Shown here: positions 57,538-64,000 of the stretch, piece by piece
Position numbering within the stretch: position 1 is the first letter of the stretch
Layout: every line of letters begins with the position of its first letter
Source: Nocardioides sp. Root140
GTDB taxonomy: Bacteria; Actinomycetota; Actinomycetes; Propionibacteriales; Nocardioidaceae
Assembly: GCF_001426745.1 (NCBI RefSeq)
Contig: NZ_LMFI01000012.1
Span: 124,123 to 188,122 of the forward strand
Direction: 5' to 3'
Length of the DNA stretch: 64,000 nt
Position numbers and translations under genes: made by a program
Notes under the pieces: generated by a model
Database searches by the model: none
The model's input: only the letters and a program-made list of their open reading frames with translations
Told to the model about the DNA's origin: nothing

Positions 57538-58998
57538 GTCGACGTTCATCGGGTAGACCTTGACCGTGCGGGCACCGAGCCGTCCGCCGATGAGCACCTT
57601 GCGGTAGGCGACGTTGTTCGTGGTGTCGCTCTCGACCAGGTTGTGCACCGGGTTGGCCTCGACCGCGATGTAATAGACCCCGTTGGGCAGCCCCTTCAGG
57701 CTGAACGACTGACCCGCCCGGAACTGCGCGTAGGTGTCACCCGAGCCCGAGGCCAGCACCTCGCGGATGCTGAGGGAGTCGCGCTCACCGCACGCGGTGT
57801 GCAGGTCTGTGGTGTCCGGCTGCCAGTCGGCGCCGTCGACGGTGTAGTCGATGGCGTCGGTGTTGGCCAGGCAGAACGCCTCCTTGCGCGAGCGGACCAC
57901 GCCCACCTTGTGCGCATCGAGCAGGCGGTAGCGGGCGAAGTCACGGAAGTGCCAGTGCTGGTGGGTGTCCTTGTTGTCCCACGCCATGGTGCCGACCAGG
58001 CGATAGCCGACCTGGTTGCCGTCGGCGTCCAGGAAGTACTGGTAGGCGTCCATGATGTCCTCGTTCGGCCGACGGAAGCCGTCGACGACGAGGGGACTGT
58101 TGCCGGCGTTCCACACGTTCGCGGAGAACTGCAGGTAGTTGCCCGAGCCGTCCACCCGGATGCCGAACGCGGGGATCGAGCGCAGGTCGGGCTGGGGCTC
58201 GCCCGGTGCACCGGCTGCCGCCCTGGTGGGCTCGGTCGTGCCTGGTCGCAACGACGGCGTGACGGTCCGACGCTCGTGATCGTCGTAGTCGGGTGCGTCC
58301 TTGCTGACCCGAAGGGTGAAGGTCTTCACCCCGTCCGAGGCGGGGATGCCGAAAAGGGTGCGGTACTTCGCGGTGACCGCCACCGTCACCTGGTAGCGCC
58401 CCGGCGCGAGCTTCAGCCGCATCCAGGAGTCGAGCCGTGTGGCGTAGCCCTCCTGGATGCCCATCACCGAGCCGAGCATGATGCGGCTGGTCGAGCAGCT
58501 CTGGGGGTACGGCGAGCGCAGCGGGGCATCGGGGTGTGCCCTCTCGGTGGACCAGCTGTTCAGGCAGCCGGACCGGTAGCGGGTGGTGACGAGTTCGCCG
58601 CCCTTGCGAAAGTCCATCCGCAGGAAGCCGGGCAGGCCCGCGAAGTCGGTGACCGTACGCCGGGGAAGGGTGACCACCTCGCCCCCGTGGTGCCAGGTGG
58701 TGACGATCGGGGCGCCGTACGCCGTGCGCTTCGACCTGATCTCGAAGGGGGCACCCTGCGCCACCAGTCGCAGCGACGGGTCGAACTCGACCCGCGTGCC
58801 GGACAGGTAGCCCTCGACCAGGCGGGGCGCCGTCAGTCGCAGCGGTGACGGGGTGGCCTCGTCGGCGGTCGAGACGCCCGAGGCCCCGGAAGATGCCGTG
58901 GACAGGGTCGGTGCCGCCCCGGCCGTGCTGCCGGCGGCGACACAGGCGAGTGCGGTGAGTGGAGCAGCAAGGGCGATGACGAGCCTGGAACGTTTCAC
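57535..58998 (-). CDS. Secreted lysyl-oxidase-family protein
   Basis: The product is 487 residues. A signal peptide (RSRLVIALAAPLTALACVAA) is followed by a long N-terminal region. The lysyl oxidase domain begins at about residue 285 (QPDLRSIPAFGIRVDG) and contains the copper-binding HQHWHFRDFARYRLLD. The C-terminus reads YYIAVEANPVHNLVESDTTNN. It may be a copper amine oxidase of the cell surface, though the lysine tyrosylquinone site cannot be confirmed. GTG 58998 follows GGGAGG. Its stop lies in the repeat array. Confidence 0.85.
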   Translation of the reverse strand: MKRSRLVIALAAPLTALACVAAGSTAGAAPTLSTASSGASGVSTADEATPSPLRLTAPRLVEGYLSGTRVEFDPSLRLVAQGAPFEIRSKRTAYGAPIVTTWHHGGEVVTLPRRTVTDFAGLPGFLRMDFRKGGELVTTRYRSGCLNSWSTERAHPDAPLRSPYPQSCSTSRIMLGSVMGIQEGYATRLDSWMRLKLAPGRYQVTVAVTAKYRTLFGIPASDGVKTFTLRVSKDAPDYDDHERRTVTPSLRPGTTEPTRAAAGAPGEPQPDLRSIPAFGIRVDGSGNYLQFSANVWNAGNSPLVVDGFRRPNEDIMDAYQYFLDADGNQVGYRLVGTMAWDNKDTHQHWHFRDFARYRLLDAHKVGVVRSRKEAFCLANTDAIDYTVDGADWQPDTTDLHTACGERDSLSIREVLASGSGDTYAQFRAGQSFSLKGLPNGVYYIAVEANPVHNLVESDTTNNVAYRKVLIGGRLGARTVKVYPMNVD

Positions 58999-59074
58999 GT
59001 GTTGCCTCCCGATGGATGGACTCCCTGCTGTGTCAGACGCCTGAGACACCCCGATGGTTGCGTCGTTCGCCGAC

Positions 59075-59080
59075 TAGGCT
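59075..59080 (+). promoter_or_regulatory. proA: -10 box TAGGCT of the predicted leaderless proA transcript
   Basis: TAGGCT lies 6 nt before GTG 59087. AAGGA in the gap is too close to the start to act as a normal ribosome site. Confidence 0.55.
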
Positions 59081-59086
59081 CAAGGA

Positions 59087-60337
59087 GTGAGCATCGAGCA
59101 GGACGTCAGGACAGTCGCGGAGCGCGCCCGGGAGGCGAGCCACGATCTCGCGATCGCCACCAGGTCGACCAAGGACGCCGTGCTGGCGGCGATGGCCGAC
59201 GCGCTGGAGGCCGGGACCGAGTCCATCGTGGCCGCGAACCGCGACGACATCGCCCGGGCCGAGCAGGCCGGCACGCCGCCCAACATCATCGACCGGCTGC
59301 GCCTCGACCGCGAGCGCATCGAGGGCATGGCCCAGGGCCTCCGCGACGTCGCCGGGCTGGCCGACCCGGTCGGCGAGGTGGTGCGCGGCAGCACGCTGGC
59401 CAACGGCCTCGAGCTGCGCCAGGTGCGGGTGCCGTTCGGCGTGGTCGGCATCATCTACGAAGCCCGTCCCAACGTGACCGCCGACGCCGCAGGCATCTGC
59501 CTCAAGTCCGGGAACTCGGTGCTGCTCAAGGGCTCCAACTCCGCGCTCTCCTCCAACACCCGCATCGTCGAGGTGCTCCGCGAGGCGATCGAGGGACTCG
59601 GCCTCAACCCCGACGTCGTGCAGCTGGTGCCGGGGGAGGGCCACGAGGGCGCCAAGGTGCTGATGCGGGCGCGCGGCCTGGTCGACGTACTCATCCCGCG
59701 CGGAGGCGCCGGCCTGATCCGCAGCGTGGTCGCCGAGTCGACGGTGCCTGTGATCGAGACCGGTGTCGGGAACTGCCACGTCTACGTCGACGTCGACGCC
59801 GACCTCGAGAAGGCGGTCGCGATCGTGGTCAACTCCAAGACCCACCGCACCAGTGTGTGCAACGCGGCCGAGACCCTGCTGGTGCACGAGGACATCGCCG
59901 ATGACTTCCTGCCGACGATCATCGACGCCCTGCAGGACAAGGGCGTCACGATCCACGGCGACGAGCGCTTCCGTGAGTACGACGGGGTGGTGCCGGCCAC
60001 CGACGAGGACTACGCCGAGGAGTTCCTCAGCCTCGACATCGCGGCTGCCGTCGTCCCCGACATCGAGGGGGCGATCCGGCACATCCGCGCCAACAGCAGC
60101 CAGCACACCGAGGCGATCGTGACCGAGAGCCAGGCGGCGGCCCGGCGCTTCACCACGGCCGTGGACTCGGCCGCCGTGCTGGTCAACGCGTCCACGCGAT
60201 TCACCGACGGGGGTGAGTTCGGCTTCGGTGCGGAGATCGGCATCAGCACCCAGAAGCTGCACGCCCGCGGCCCCATGGGACTGGTCGAGATGACCAGCAC
60301 GAAATACGTCGTGACGGGGGACGGTCACATCCGCTGA
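59087..60337 (+). CDS. proA: Gamma-glutamyl phosphate reductase
   Basis: It reduces gamma-glutamyl phosphate with NADPH to glutamate semialdehyde in proline synthesis. The product is 416 residues of the aldehyde dehydrogenase fold. Signatures are PFGVVGIIYEARPNVTADAA, LKSGNSVLLKGSNSALSSN, the catalytic Cys C258 (HRTSVCNAAETLL) and GEFGFGAEIGISTQKLHARG near the end. proB is not adjacent. GTG 59087 is set by TAGGCT. Confidence 0.96.
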   Translation: MSIEQDVRTVAERAREASHDLAIATRSTKDAVLAAMADALEAGTESIVAANRDDIARAEQAGTPPNIIDRLRLDRERIEGMAQGLRDVAGLADPVGEVVRGSTLANGLELRQVRVPFGVVGIIYEARPNVTADAAGICLKSGNSVLLKGSNSALSSNTRIVEVLREAIEGLGLNPDVVQLVPGEGHEGAKVLMRARGLVDVLIPRGGAGLIRSVVAESTVPVIETGVGNCHVYVDVDADLEKAVAIVVNSKTHRTSVCNAAETLLVHEDIADDFLPTIIDALQDKGVTIHGDERFREYDGVVPATDEDYAEEFLSLDIAAAVVPDIEGAIRHIRANSSQHTEAIVTESQAAARRFTTAVDSAAVLVNASTRFTDGGEFGFGAEIGISTQKLHARGPMGLVEMTSTKYVVTGDGHIR

Positions 60338-60349
60338 GGCAACAGCCTG

Positions 60350-60355
60350 TAGCGT
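60350..60355 (+). promoter_or_regulatory. -10 box TAGCGT upstream of a short leader ORF
   Basis: TAGCGT lies 7 nt before ATG 60363, predicting a transcript that begins with an 11-codon ORF. Confidence 0.5.
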
Positions 60356-60362
60356 CCCTGTC

Positions 60363-60398
60363 ATGCGTGGGGTGCGACTCGGGGGAGCCGGGGCATGA
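60363..60398 (+). CDS. Predicted leaderless 11-residue upstream ORF
   Basis: ATG 60363 opens MRGVRLGGAGA and ends TGA at 60396-60398. That stop overlaps the next gene's ATG (60395-60397) as ATGA. The ATG is 7 nt after TAGCGT, the spacing seen for leaderless starts elsewhere. It may couple translation to the membrane gene. GGGGGAG at 60381-60387 could serve that gene directly, so the uORF may also be fortuitous. Confidence 0.4.
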   Translation: MRGVRLGGAGA

Positions 60399-60853
60399 AG
60401 GCGTTCTTCGGCACACTCGGCTTCAGCATCCTCTCGGCCGTCGTGCCGATCTTCAACGTCGAGGTCTACCTGGTGGCTCTCGCCACCCAGATCCCCAAGA
60501 GTGCCGCCCTCCCGGTCGCCATTGCGGCGGGCGCGGGCCAGGCCCTGGGCAAGGTGCTGTGGTACCACGGCACGCAGAAGTCGCTGCAGCTGCCGTGGAT
60601 GCGCAAGCGCATGGAGTCCGAGCGCTGGAAGAACAGCTTCGACCGCTGGGAGAAGCGCATCGAGGCCCGGCCGAGGTTGGCCGCAGCCTTCATGTTCTCC
60701 AGCGCCCTGGTCGGAGCGCCACCCCTGCTGGTGATGGGTGCGATCGCCGGCGCCCTGCGGTTCAACATGACGATGTACGTCACCACCATCTTCGTCGGAC
60801 GCAGCATCCAGTCGTGGGTGATCCTGGCCGGCCTGACCAGCCTGTTCCACTGA
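60395..60853 (+). CDS. VTT/DedA-like small membrane protein
   Basis: The product is 152 residues with about four hydrophobic segments, including VVPIFNVEVYLVALATQIPK near the start and SALVGAPPLLVMGAIAGALR in the middle. The Pro-rich re-entrant-like turn GAPPLLVMGAIAG and the acidic/neutral first turn resemble the VTT (SNARE-associated) domain, but the match is only partial. Starts at ATG 60395, 7 nt after GGGGGAG, overlapping the short upstream ORF. Confidence 0.65.
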   Translation: MKAFFGTLGFSILSAVVPIFNVEVYLVALATQIPKSAALPVAIAAGAGQALGKVLWYHGTQKSLQLPWMRKRMESERWKNSFDRWEKRIEARPRLAAAFMFSSALVGAPPLLVMGAIAGALRFNMTMYVTTIFVGRSIQSWVILAGLTSLFH

Positions 60854-60913
60854 GTCCGGTGCCGGGTGAATCCGGATCGGCGTCCGGTGGCGTGGCCGAC
60901 GCCCGGCTCACGA

Positions 60914-60919
60914 TAGGAT
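60914..60919 (+). promoter_or_regulatory. -10 box TAGGAT of a predicted leaderless transcript (small gene-nadD-rsfS)
   Basis: TAGGAT lies 7 nt before ATG 60927. It probably drives the 49-aa gene, nadD, rsfS and the phosphatase gene together. Confidence 0.55.
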
Positions 60920-60926
60920 CGCGGCC

Positions 60927-61076
60927 ATGTCGTTGACCTCCTTGACCATCATCGCCGCCGAGGCCCACAGTGAGCCCGCCGTCAGCCCGTACGTCGTCGG
61001 CGCCATCGCGCTCGGCCTCCTGCTGGCCTCACTGCTGATCCTGATTGCCATCGGCGGCGGGCGCGAGCACAGCTGA
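60927..61076 (+). CDS. Small single-pass membrane protein (49 aa) ahead of nadD
   Basis: The product begins MSLTSLTIIAAEAHSEPAVS, continues with one hydrophobic segment (about 23-43, VVGAIALGLLLASLLILIAI) and ends GGGREHS. TAGGAT sits 7 nt upstream. Its stop is two bases before nadD's ATG, so translation is coupled. Codon use is like its neighbours. I recognise no function; its position ahead of nadD suggests a conserved leader gene. Confidence 0.75.
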   Translation: MSLTSLTIIAAEAHSEPAVSPYVVGAIALGLLLASLLILIAIGGGREHS

Positions 61077-61078
61077 TC

Positions 61079-61690
61079 ATGGGCGAACGCCGTCGCGTGG
61101 GGGTGATGGGTGGCACCTTCGACCCGATCCACCACGGACACCTCGTCGCGGCCAGCGAGGTGCAGGCGTGGTTCGACCTCGACGAGGTCATCTTCGTGCC
61201 CACCGGCGATCCGTGGCAGAAGTCGGATCGCGTGGTGTCACCGGCGGAGCACCGATATCTGATGACGGTGATCGCGACCGCGGCGAATCCCCGGTTCACC
61301 GTCTCCCGGGTCGACATCGACCGGGACGGTCCGACGTACACGATCGACACGCTGCGCGACCTGGGCGAGCAGCTGCCCGACGCCGATCTCTACTTCATCA
61401 CCGGGGCGGACGCGCTGGCCAACATCTTCACCTGGCGTGACGTCGAGGAGCTGTTCAAGCTCGCCAACTTCGTGGGCTGCACCCGGCCCGGCTACGAGAT
61501 GGAGGCCGAGACCCTGGCCTCGATCCCGCACGAACGGGTGACGCTGGTCGAGATTCCCGCCCTGGCGATCTCCTCGACCGACTGTCGTGACCGCAAGCAA
61601 CGCGGCGAACCGGTCTGGTACCTCGTGCCGGACGGTGTCGTCCAATACATCGCCAAGCACGACCTCTATCCCTCTGGAGCAACGAAGTGA
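61079..61690 (+). CDS. nadD: Nicotinate-nucleotide adenylyltransferase
   Basis: It adenylates nicotinate mononucleotide in NAD synthesis. The product is 203 residues of the nucleotidyltransferase fold: GGTFDPIHHGH (11-21) holds the (H/T)xGH signature, FVPTGDPWQKS binds substrate, YFITGADALANI is typical of NadD, and ISSTDCRDR gives the ISSTxxR motif. ATG 61079 is two bases after the small membrane gene. Its stop overlaps rsfS (GTGA). Confidence 0.96.
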   Translation: MGERRRVGVMGGTFDPIHHGHLVAASEVQAWFDLDEVIFVPTGDPWQKSDRVVSPAEHRYLMTVIATAANPRFTVSRVDIDRDGPTYTIDTLRDLGEQLPDADLYFITGADALANIFTWRDVEELFKLANFVGCTRPGYEMEAETLASIPHERVTLVEIPALAISSTDCRDRKQRGEPVWYLVPDGVVQYIAKHDLYPSGATK

Positions 61691-62064
61691 CCGCCACCGA
61701 CCATGCCGTCGAGCTCGTCCATGCCGCCGCACGTGCGGCCTCGGACAAGCTGGCCCAGAAGATCATTGCCTTCGACGTCTCCGAGCAGTTGGCGATCACC
61801 GACGCGTTCGTGCTGGCCTCGGCCTCCAACGACCGCCAGGTCAAGTCGATCGTCGACGAGATCGAGGACAAGCTCCGCGAGATCGGTGCCAAGCCGATCC
61901 GTCGCGAGGGTGAGCGCGACGGACGCTGGGTGCTGATCGACTACGGCGAGATCGTCGTGCACGTGCAGCACGAGGAGGAGCGCGAGTTCTACGCGCTCGA
62001 GCGACTCTGGCGCGACTGTCCGGCCATCGAGCTGCCGGCAGACGTCGTCTCCCACGAGAAGTGA
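61687..62064 (+). CDS. rsfS: Ribosomal silencing factor RsfS
   Basis: RsfS binds uL14 on the 50S subunit and blocks subunit joining when nutrients are short. The product is 125 residues with the signature IIAFDVSEQLAITDAFVLAS, and GRWVLIDYGEIVVHVQHEEEREFY near the end. GTG 61687 overlaps the nadD stop, and its own stop overlaps the next gene's GTG; nadD-rsfS-phosphatase is a standard actinobacterial operon. Confidence 0.96.
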   Translation: MTATDHAVELVHAAARAASDKLAQKIIAFDVSEQLAITDAFVLASASNDRQVKSIVDEIEDKLREIGAKPIRREGERDGRWVLIDYGEIVVHVQHEEEREFYALERLWRDCPAIELPADVVSHEK

Positions 62065-62687
62065 CCCGACGACTCGTCCTGCTCCGGCACGGCCAGACCG
62101 CGTGGAACGCGATCGGCCGTGGGCAGGGGCATGCCGACGTCGAGCTCGACGACACGGGGCACGAGCAGGCGTCCGCCGTGGCGCCGTACGTCGCGGCGTA
62201 CGCACCGACCGTGCTGTGGTCCTCCGACCTGGCCCGCGCCCGCCAGACTGCGGCGTACGTCTCCAAGGAGACCGGCCTCGACGCGCGGCTCGACGAGCGG
62301 TTCCGCGAGTTCGACCTCGGGGCGCGCACCGGGCTGACCATGGCGGAGTACGCCGAGCAGTTCCCGGCCGAGTACGCCGATTTCCGGGCCGGGCACTTCA
62401 CGGCTGTTCCCGGAGGTGAGACGACTGCCGACGTGGTGTCCCGCTTCGCGGACGGGCTCGACGACGTCGTGGCCGGTCTGGCCGCGGGGGAGTGTGGCGT
62501 GGTCGTGGCCCACGGCGCGGCGCTGAAGGTGGCGCTGATGGCCGCACTCAACTGGCCGGGCGAGCAGGCCTCCGGCCTCCAGGGCCTCGACAACTGCGGT
62601 TGGGCGGTGCTCGAGGAGCTCGACGAGGGTGGTCGATTCCGGCTCGCGGCCTACAACCTGACCGCCCGTCCCACCCCTCCCGGGTGA
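62061..62687 (+). CDS. Histidine phosphatase (phosphoglycerate mutase-like)
   Basis: The product is 208 residues. LVLLRHGQTAWN has the catalytic RHG (R9, H10, G11), REFDLGARTG holds the acid Glu, and VVVAHGAALK the second His. It resembles the phosphoglycerate mutase-like proteins that follow rsfS; mycobacterial relatives act as glucosyl-3-phosphoglycerate phosphatase, so that role is possible here but unproven. GTG 62061 overlaps the rsfS stop. Confidence 0.9.
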   Translation: MTRRLVLLRHGQTAWNAIGRGQGHADVELDDTGHEQASAVAPYVAAYAPTVLWSSDLARARQTAAYVSKETGLDARLDERFREFDLGARTGLTMAEYAEQFPAEYADFRAGHFTAVPGGETTADVVSRFADGLDDVVAGLAAGECGVVVAHGAALKVALMAALNWPGEQASGLQGLDNCGWAVLEELDEGGRFRLAAYNLTARPTPPG

Positions 62688-62834
62688 CGCGAGGTGACGG
62701 TCGCTCCACACGCGTCGTACGACGTGCGATCCGTCAACAGCGCCGCACAAGTGCCGTGCCGACCCCCGATTTCGCATCTCGACCGGACGTTGGTTAAACT
62801 TCCCGACGTTGTCAGCCGCAAGGCTGGTGATGAT

Positions 62835-62910
62835 GGGGCTGTGGCGCAGCTGGTAGCGCACCTGCATGGCATGCAGGGGGTCAGGGGTTCGAGTCCCCTC
62901 AGCTCCACCA
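62835..62910 (+). tRNA. tRNA-Ala (anticodon GGC), CCA encoded
   Basis: The acceptor stem GGGGCTG pairs with CAGCTCC (one G-U pair). The anticodon stem CCTGC/GCAGG encloses the loop ATGGCAT, giving anticodon GGC for GCC codons. The T arm GGGGTTCGAGTCCCC is standard. The discriminator is A and CCA is encoded at 62908-62910. No integrase or duplicated tRNA end was found. Confidence 0.97.
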
Positions 62911-62920
62911 AATCTCAGAG

Positions 62921-62940
62921 CGGCCGCCTTCGGGCGGCCG
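62921..62940 (+). terminator. Terminator of tRNA-Ala
   Basis: CGGCCGCC and GGCGGCCG form an 8-bp stem with a TTCG tetraloop, followed by TTCTGCGTT, ten bases after the tRNA. Confidence 0.8.
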
Positions 62941-62964
62941 TTCTGCGTTGGTGCACCGGGAGCC

Positions 62965-63053
62965 GTGCCGTTCAACATGCAGTTGGGCTCCGCGAGCCGG
63001 CTGTTGAGCGTGACCGGGGCGGGTGAAGGTGCGAACTGCATGTTCAACGGCAC
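62965..63053. repeat. 20-bp inverted repeat pair downstream of tRNA-Ala
   Basis: GTGCCGTTCAACATGCAGTT (62965-62984) and AACTGCATGTTCAACGGCAC (63034-63053) are inverted copies with one mismatch, 49 bp apart. The spacer holds a small GGCTC/GAGCC hairpin. Flanked by a tRNA and a secreted-protein gene; role unknown. It recalls the arrays at gene ends but has only one unit each way. Confidence 0.8.
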
Positions 63054-63205
63054 GCCGGCAGGCGGTCTTCCTGGCTTGTCGCCGGCGTGGGCCCACGTGC
63101 GGCCCGCGAAGTAACCAAATTGCGGCATGCTCGCGGGGCGTCCCGAAACCTAACGTGACACTGGACGCACCGTGCGGCCGAAGCGTCGAGCTGGGAGGCC
63201 GCACG

Positions 63206-64000
63206 ATGGACGTTGAGCTGTTGATTCGACGTGGGCGACGCACGGTGATCGCGGCGGTCGCCATGGCATTGATGATGTTCGCCCAGCCGACACAGGCGAG
63301 TCCGTCGATGACCACGGACGCGACGCCCCGGGTCAACGGCCCCGTCTACGCGATCGCCCAGGTGGGCGACCTGACGATCATCGGAGGGGACTTCACGACG
63401 GTCGGCGGCAAGCCGCGGGCGAACGTGGCCGCCATCCGCGCCGACGGCACCCTCGACCCGACCTTCAACCCGTCGACCGACGGCATCGTCCGGGCACTGG
63501 CCGGCTCGGCGGACGGCACGACCGTCTACGTGGGCGGCAGGTTCACGACGGCCGGAGGCGCTGCCCGCGCCAACCTGGCGGCGGTCGACATCGCGACCGG
63601 GACCGCGCTCCCGACCTGGCAGGCCGACACGACGGGCACGTCGCCCGGCATCTCGGCCCTGACGACGTACGCCGACAGGCTCTACGTGGGTGGCACCTTC
63701 AGCGGCATCGACGGAACCGTCCGTGCCTCGCTCGTGGCGCTGAGCTCGTCGGGTGACGTCATCTCGAACTTCCGCTCCCGCGCCAATGCCGGGGTGAAGT
63801 CGATCCGGGTGTCACCGGACGGCGCGGTCGTCTATGCGGCCGGTGCGTTCTCCAAGCTCGGCGGGCTCGACCGTCCGTTCGGTGTGGGGGCGATCGCCTC
63901 GACCACCGGTGACGCCACGGCGTTCAACCCGGCCGAGGGCAGCGACCTCTCGATCACGCTGGGCCTCTCCCCGGACGGCTCACGTCTCTACTTCTCGACG
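63206..64000 (+). CDS. Secreted delta-60-repeat beta-propeller-like protein (start only)
   Basis: An open frame of 265 codons runs off the right end of the window. GGGAGG lies 7 nt before ATG 63206. The N-terminus is a signal peptide (RRTVIAAVAMALMMFAQPTQ, cleavage near QAS at about residue 32). The rest consists of repeats of about 45-50 residues with the pattern Y-hG-G-x-F-T-x-x-G-G and R-x-x-hA-x-h-x-x-x-G-x-hxxxF-x-P (delta-60/DUF5122 type). TAACGT at 63151 may be its -10. It is probably a large cell-surface protein. Confidence 0.85.
   Translation, partial: MDVELLIRRGRRTVIAAVAMALMMFAQPTQASPSMTTDATPRVNGPVYAIAQVGDLTIIGGDFTTVGGKPRANVAAIRADGTLDPTFNPSTDGIVRALAGSADGTTVYVGGRFTTAGGAARANLAAVDIATGTALPTWQADTTGTSPGISALTTYADRLYVGGTFSGIDGTVRASLVALSSSGDVISNFRSRANAGVKSIRVSPDGAVVYAAGAFSKLGGLDRPFGVGAIASTTGDATAFNPAEGSDLSITLGLSPDGSRLYFST

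Noticed and set aside
62835..63205. Integration site or genomic island at tRNA-Ala
   Set aside because: No integrase, no repeated tRNA 3' end and no change of composition nearby; the gene to the right looks like a normal secreted protein.

Overview
The window is a chromosomal segment of a high-GC actinobacterium, most likely a Nocardioides-type member of the Propionibacteriales. The grounds are the strong GC bias at third codon positions, the Actinobacteria-specific families (NucS, DUF2550, GlgE/TreS/maltokinase, Ccr/MeaA) and many leaderless start sites. The order atpHAGDC, DUF2550, cob(I)alamin adenosyltransferase, nucS, acyl-CoA epimerase, thiolase, thioredoxin-like gene, glgB, glgE, glgP resembles, from memory, the Mycobacterium tuberculosis Rv1308-Rv1328 region, with other genes inserted. 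I see no prophage, integrase, insertion sequence, CRISPR array or rRNA. Nearly everything reads as core genome.

Layout: 1-5130 holds the end of the F1Fo ATP synthase operon (atpH tail, atpA, atpG, atpD, atpC) and a DUF2550 gene. 5136-13518 holds an MFS exporter, adenosyltransferase, a STAS protein, ethylmalonyl-CoA mutase (meaA), a tiny Cys-rich protein behind a candidate iron box, a D-amino-acid oxidase and nucS with a DUF952 gene. 13614-23194 holds two tandem 3-hydroxyacyl-CoA dehydrogenases (the first lacks an NAD domain), VOC and DinB proteins, a MerR regulator with its own classical promoter, a CGNR regulator and transporters. 23203-30197 holds a DivIVA-like coiled-coil protein, crotonyl-CoA carboxylase/reductase (ccr), epimerase, thiolase, meaB and small membrane genes. 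30236-36606 holds secreted proteins, a Ser/Thr kinase, an atypical SDR, a thioredoxin-fold protein without CXXC, and a Nudix protein. 36795-53923 is a glycogen/maltose region: a GlgE operon (glgE-treS-mak-glgB-kinase), glgP and glgX, with an MFS-cNMP fusion and an ion channel between. 53990-64000 holds a crotonase, etfBA, a lysyl-oxidase-like protein, proA, nadD-rsfS-phosphatase, tRNA-Ala(GGC) and the start of a delta-60-repeat secreted protein.

Two metabolic themes link scattered genes. Thiolase, 3-hydroxyacyl-CoA dehydrogenase, crotonase, Ccr, epimerase and MeaA, with MeaB and the adenosyltransferase for the B12 cofactor, make up the acetyl-CoA to methylsuccinyl-CoA half of the ethylmalonyl-CoA pathway. 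GlgE, TreS, maltokinase and GlgB make up the trehalose-to-alpha-glucan route, with GlgP and GlgX for breakdown.

The most unusual signal is non-coding. Six gene junctions carry short tandem-repeat arrays with fixed periods (21, 22 or 32 bp), most with units in both orientations. They run into, or to within a few bases of, a stop codon of a flanking gene. Three unrelated unit sequences obey the same rule. A second signal is a window-wide pattern in which a TANNNT box lies 6-8 nt before the start codon. It predicts many leaderless transcripts and settles several start sites.
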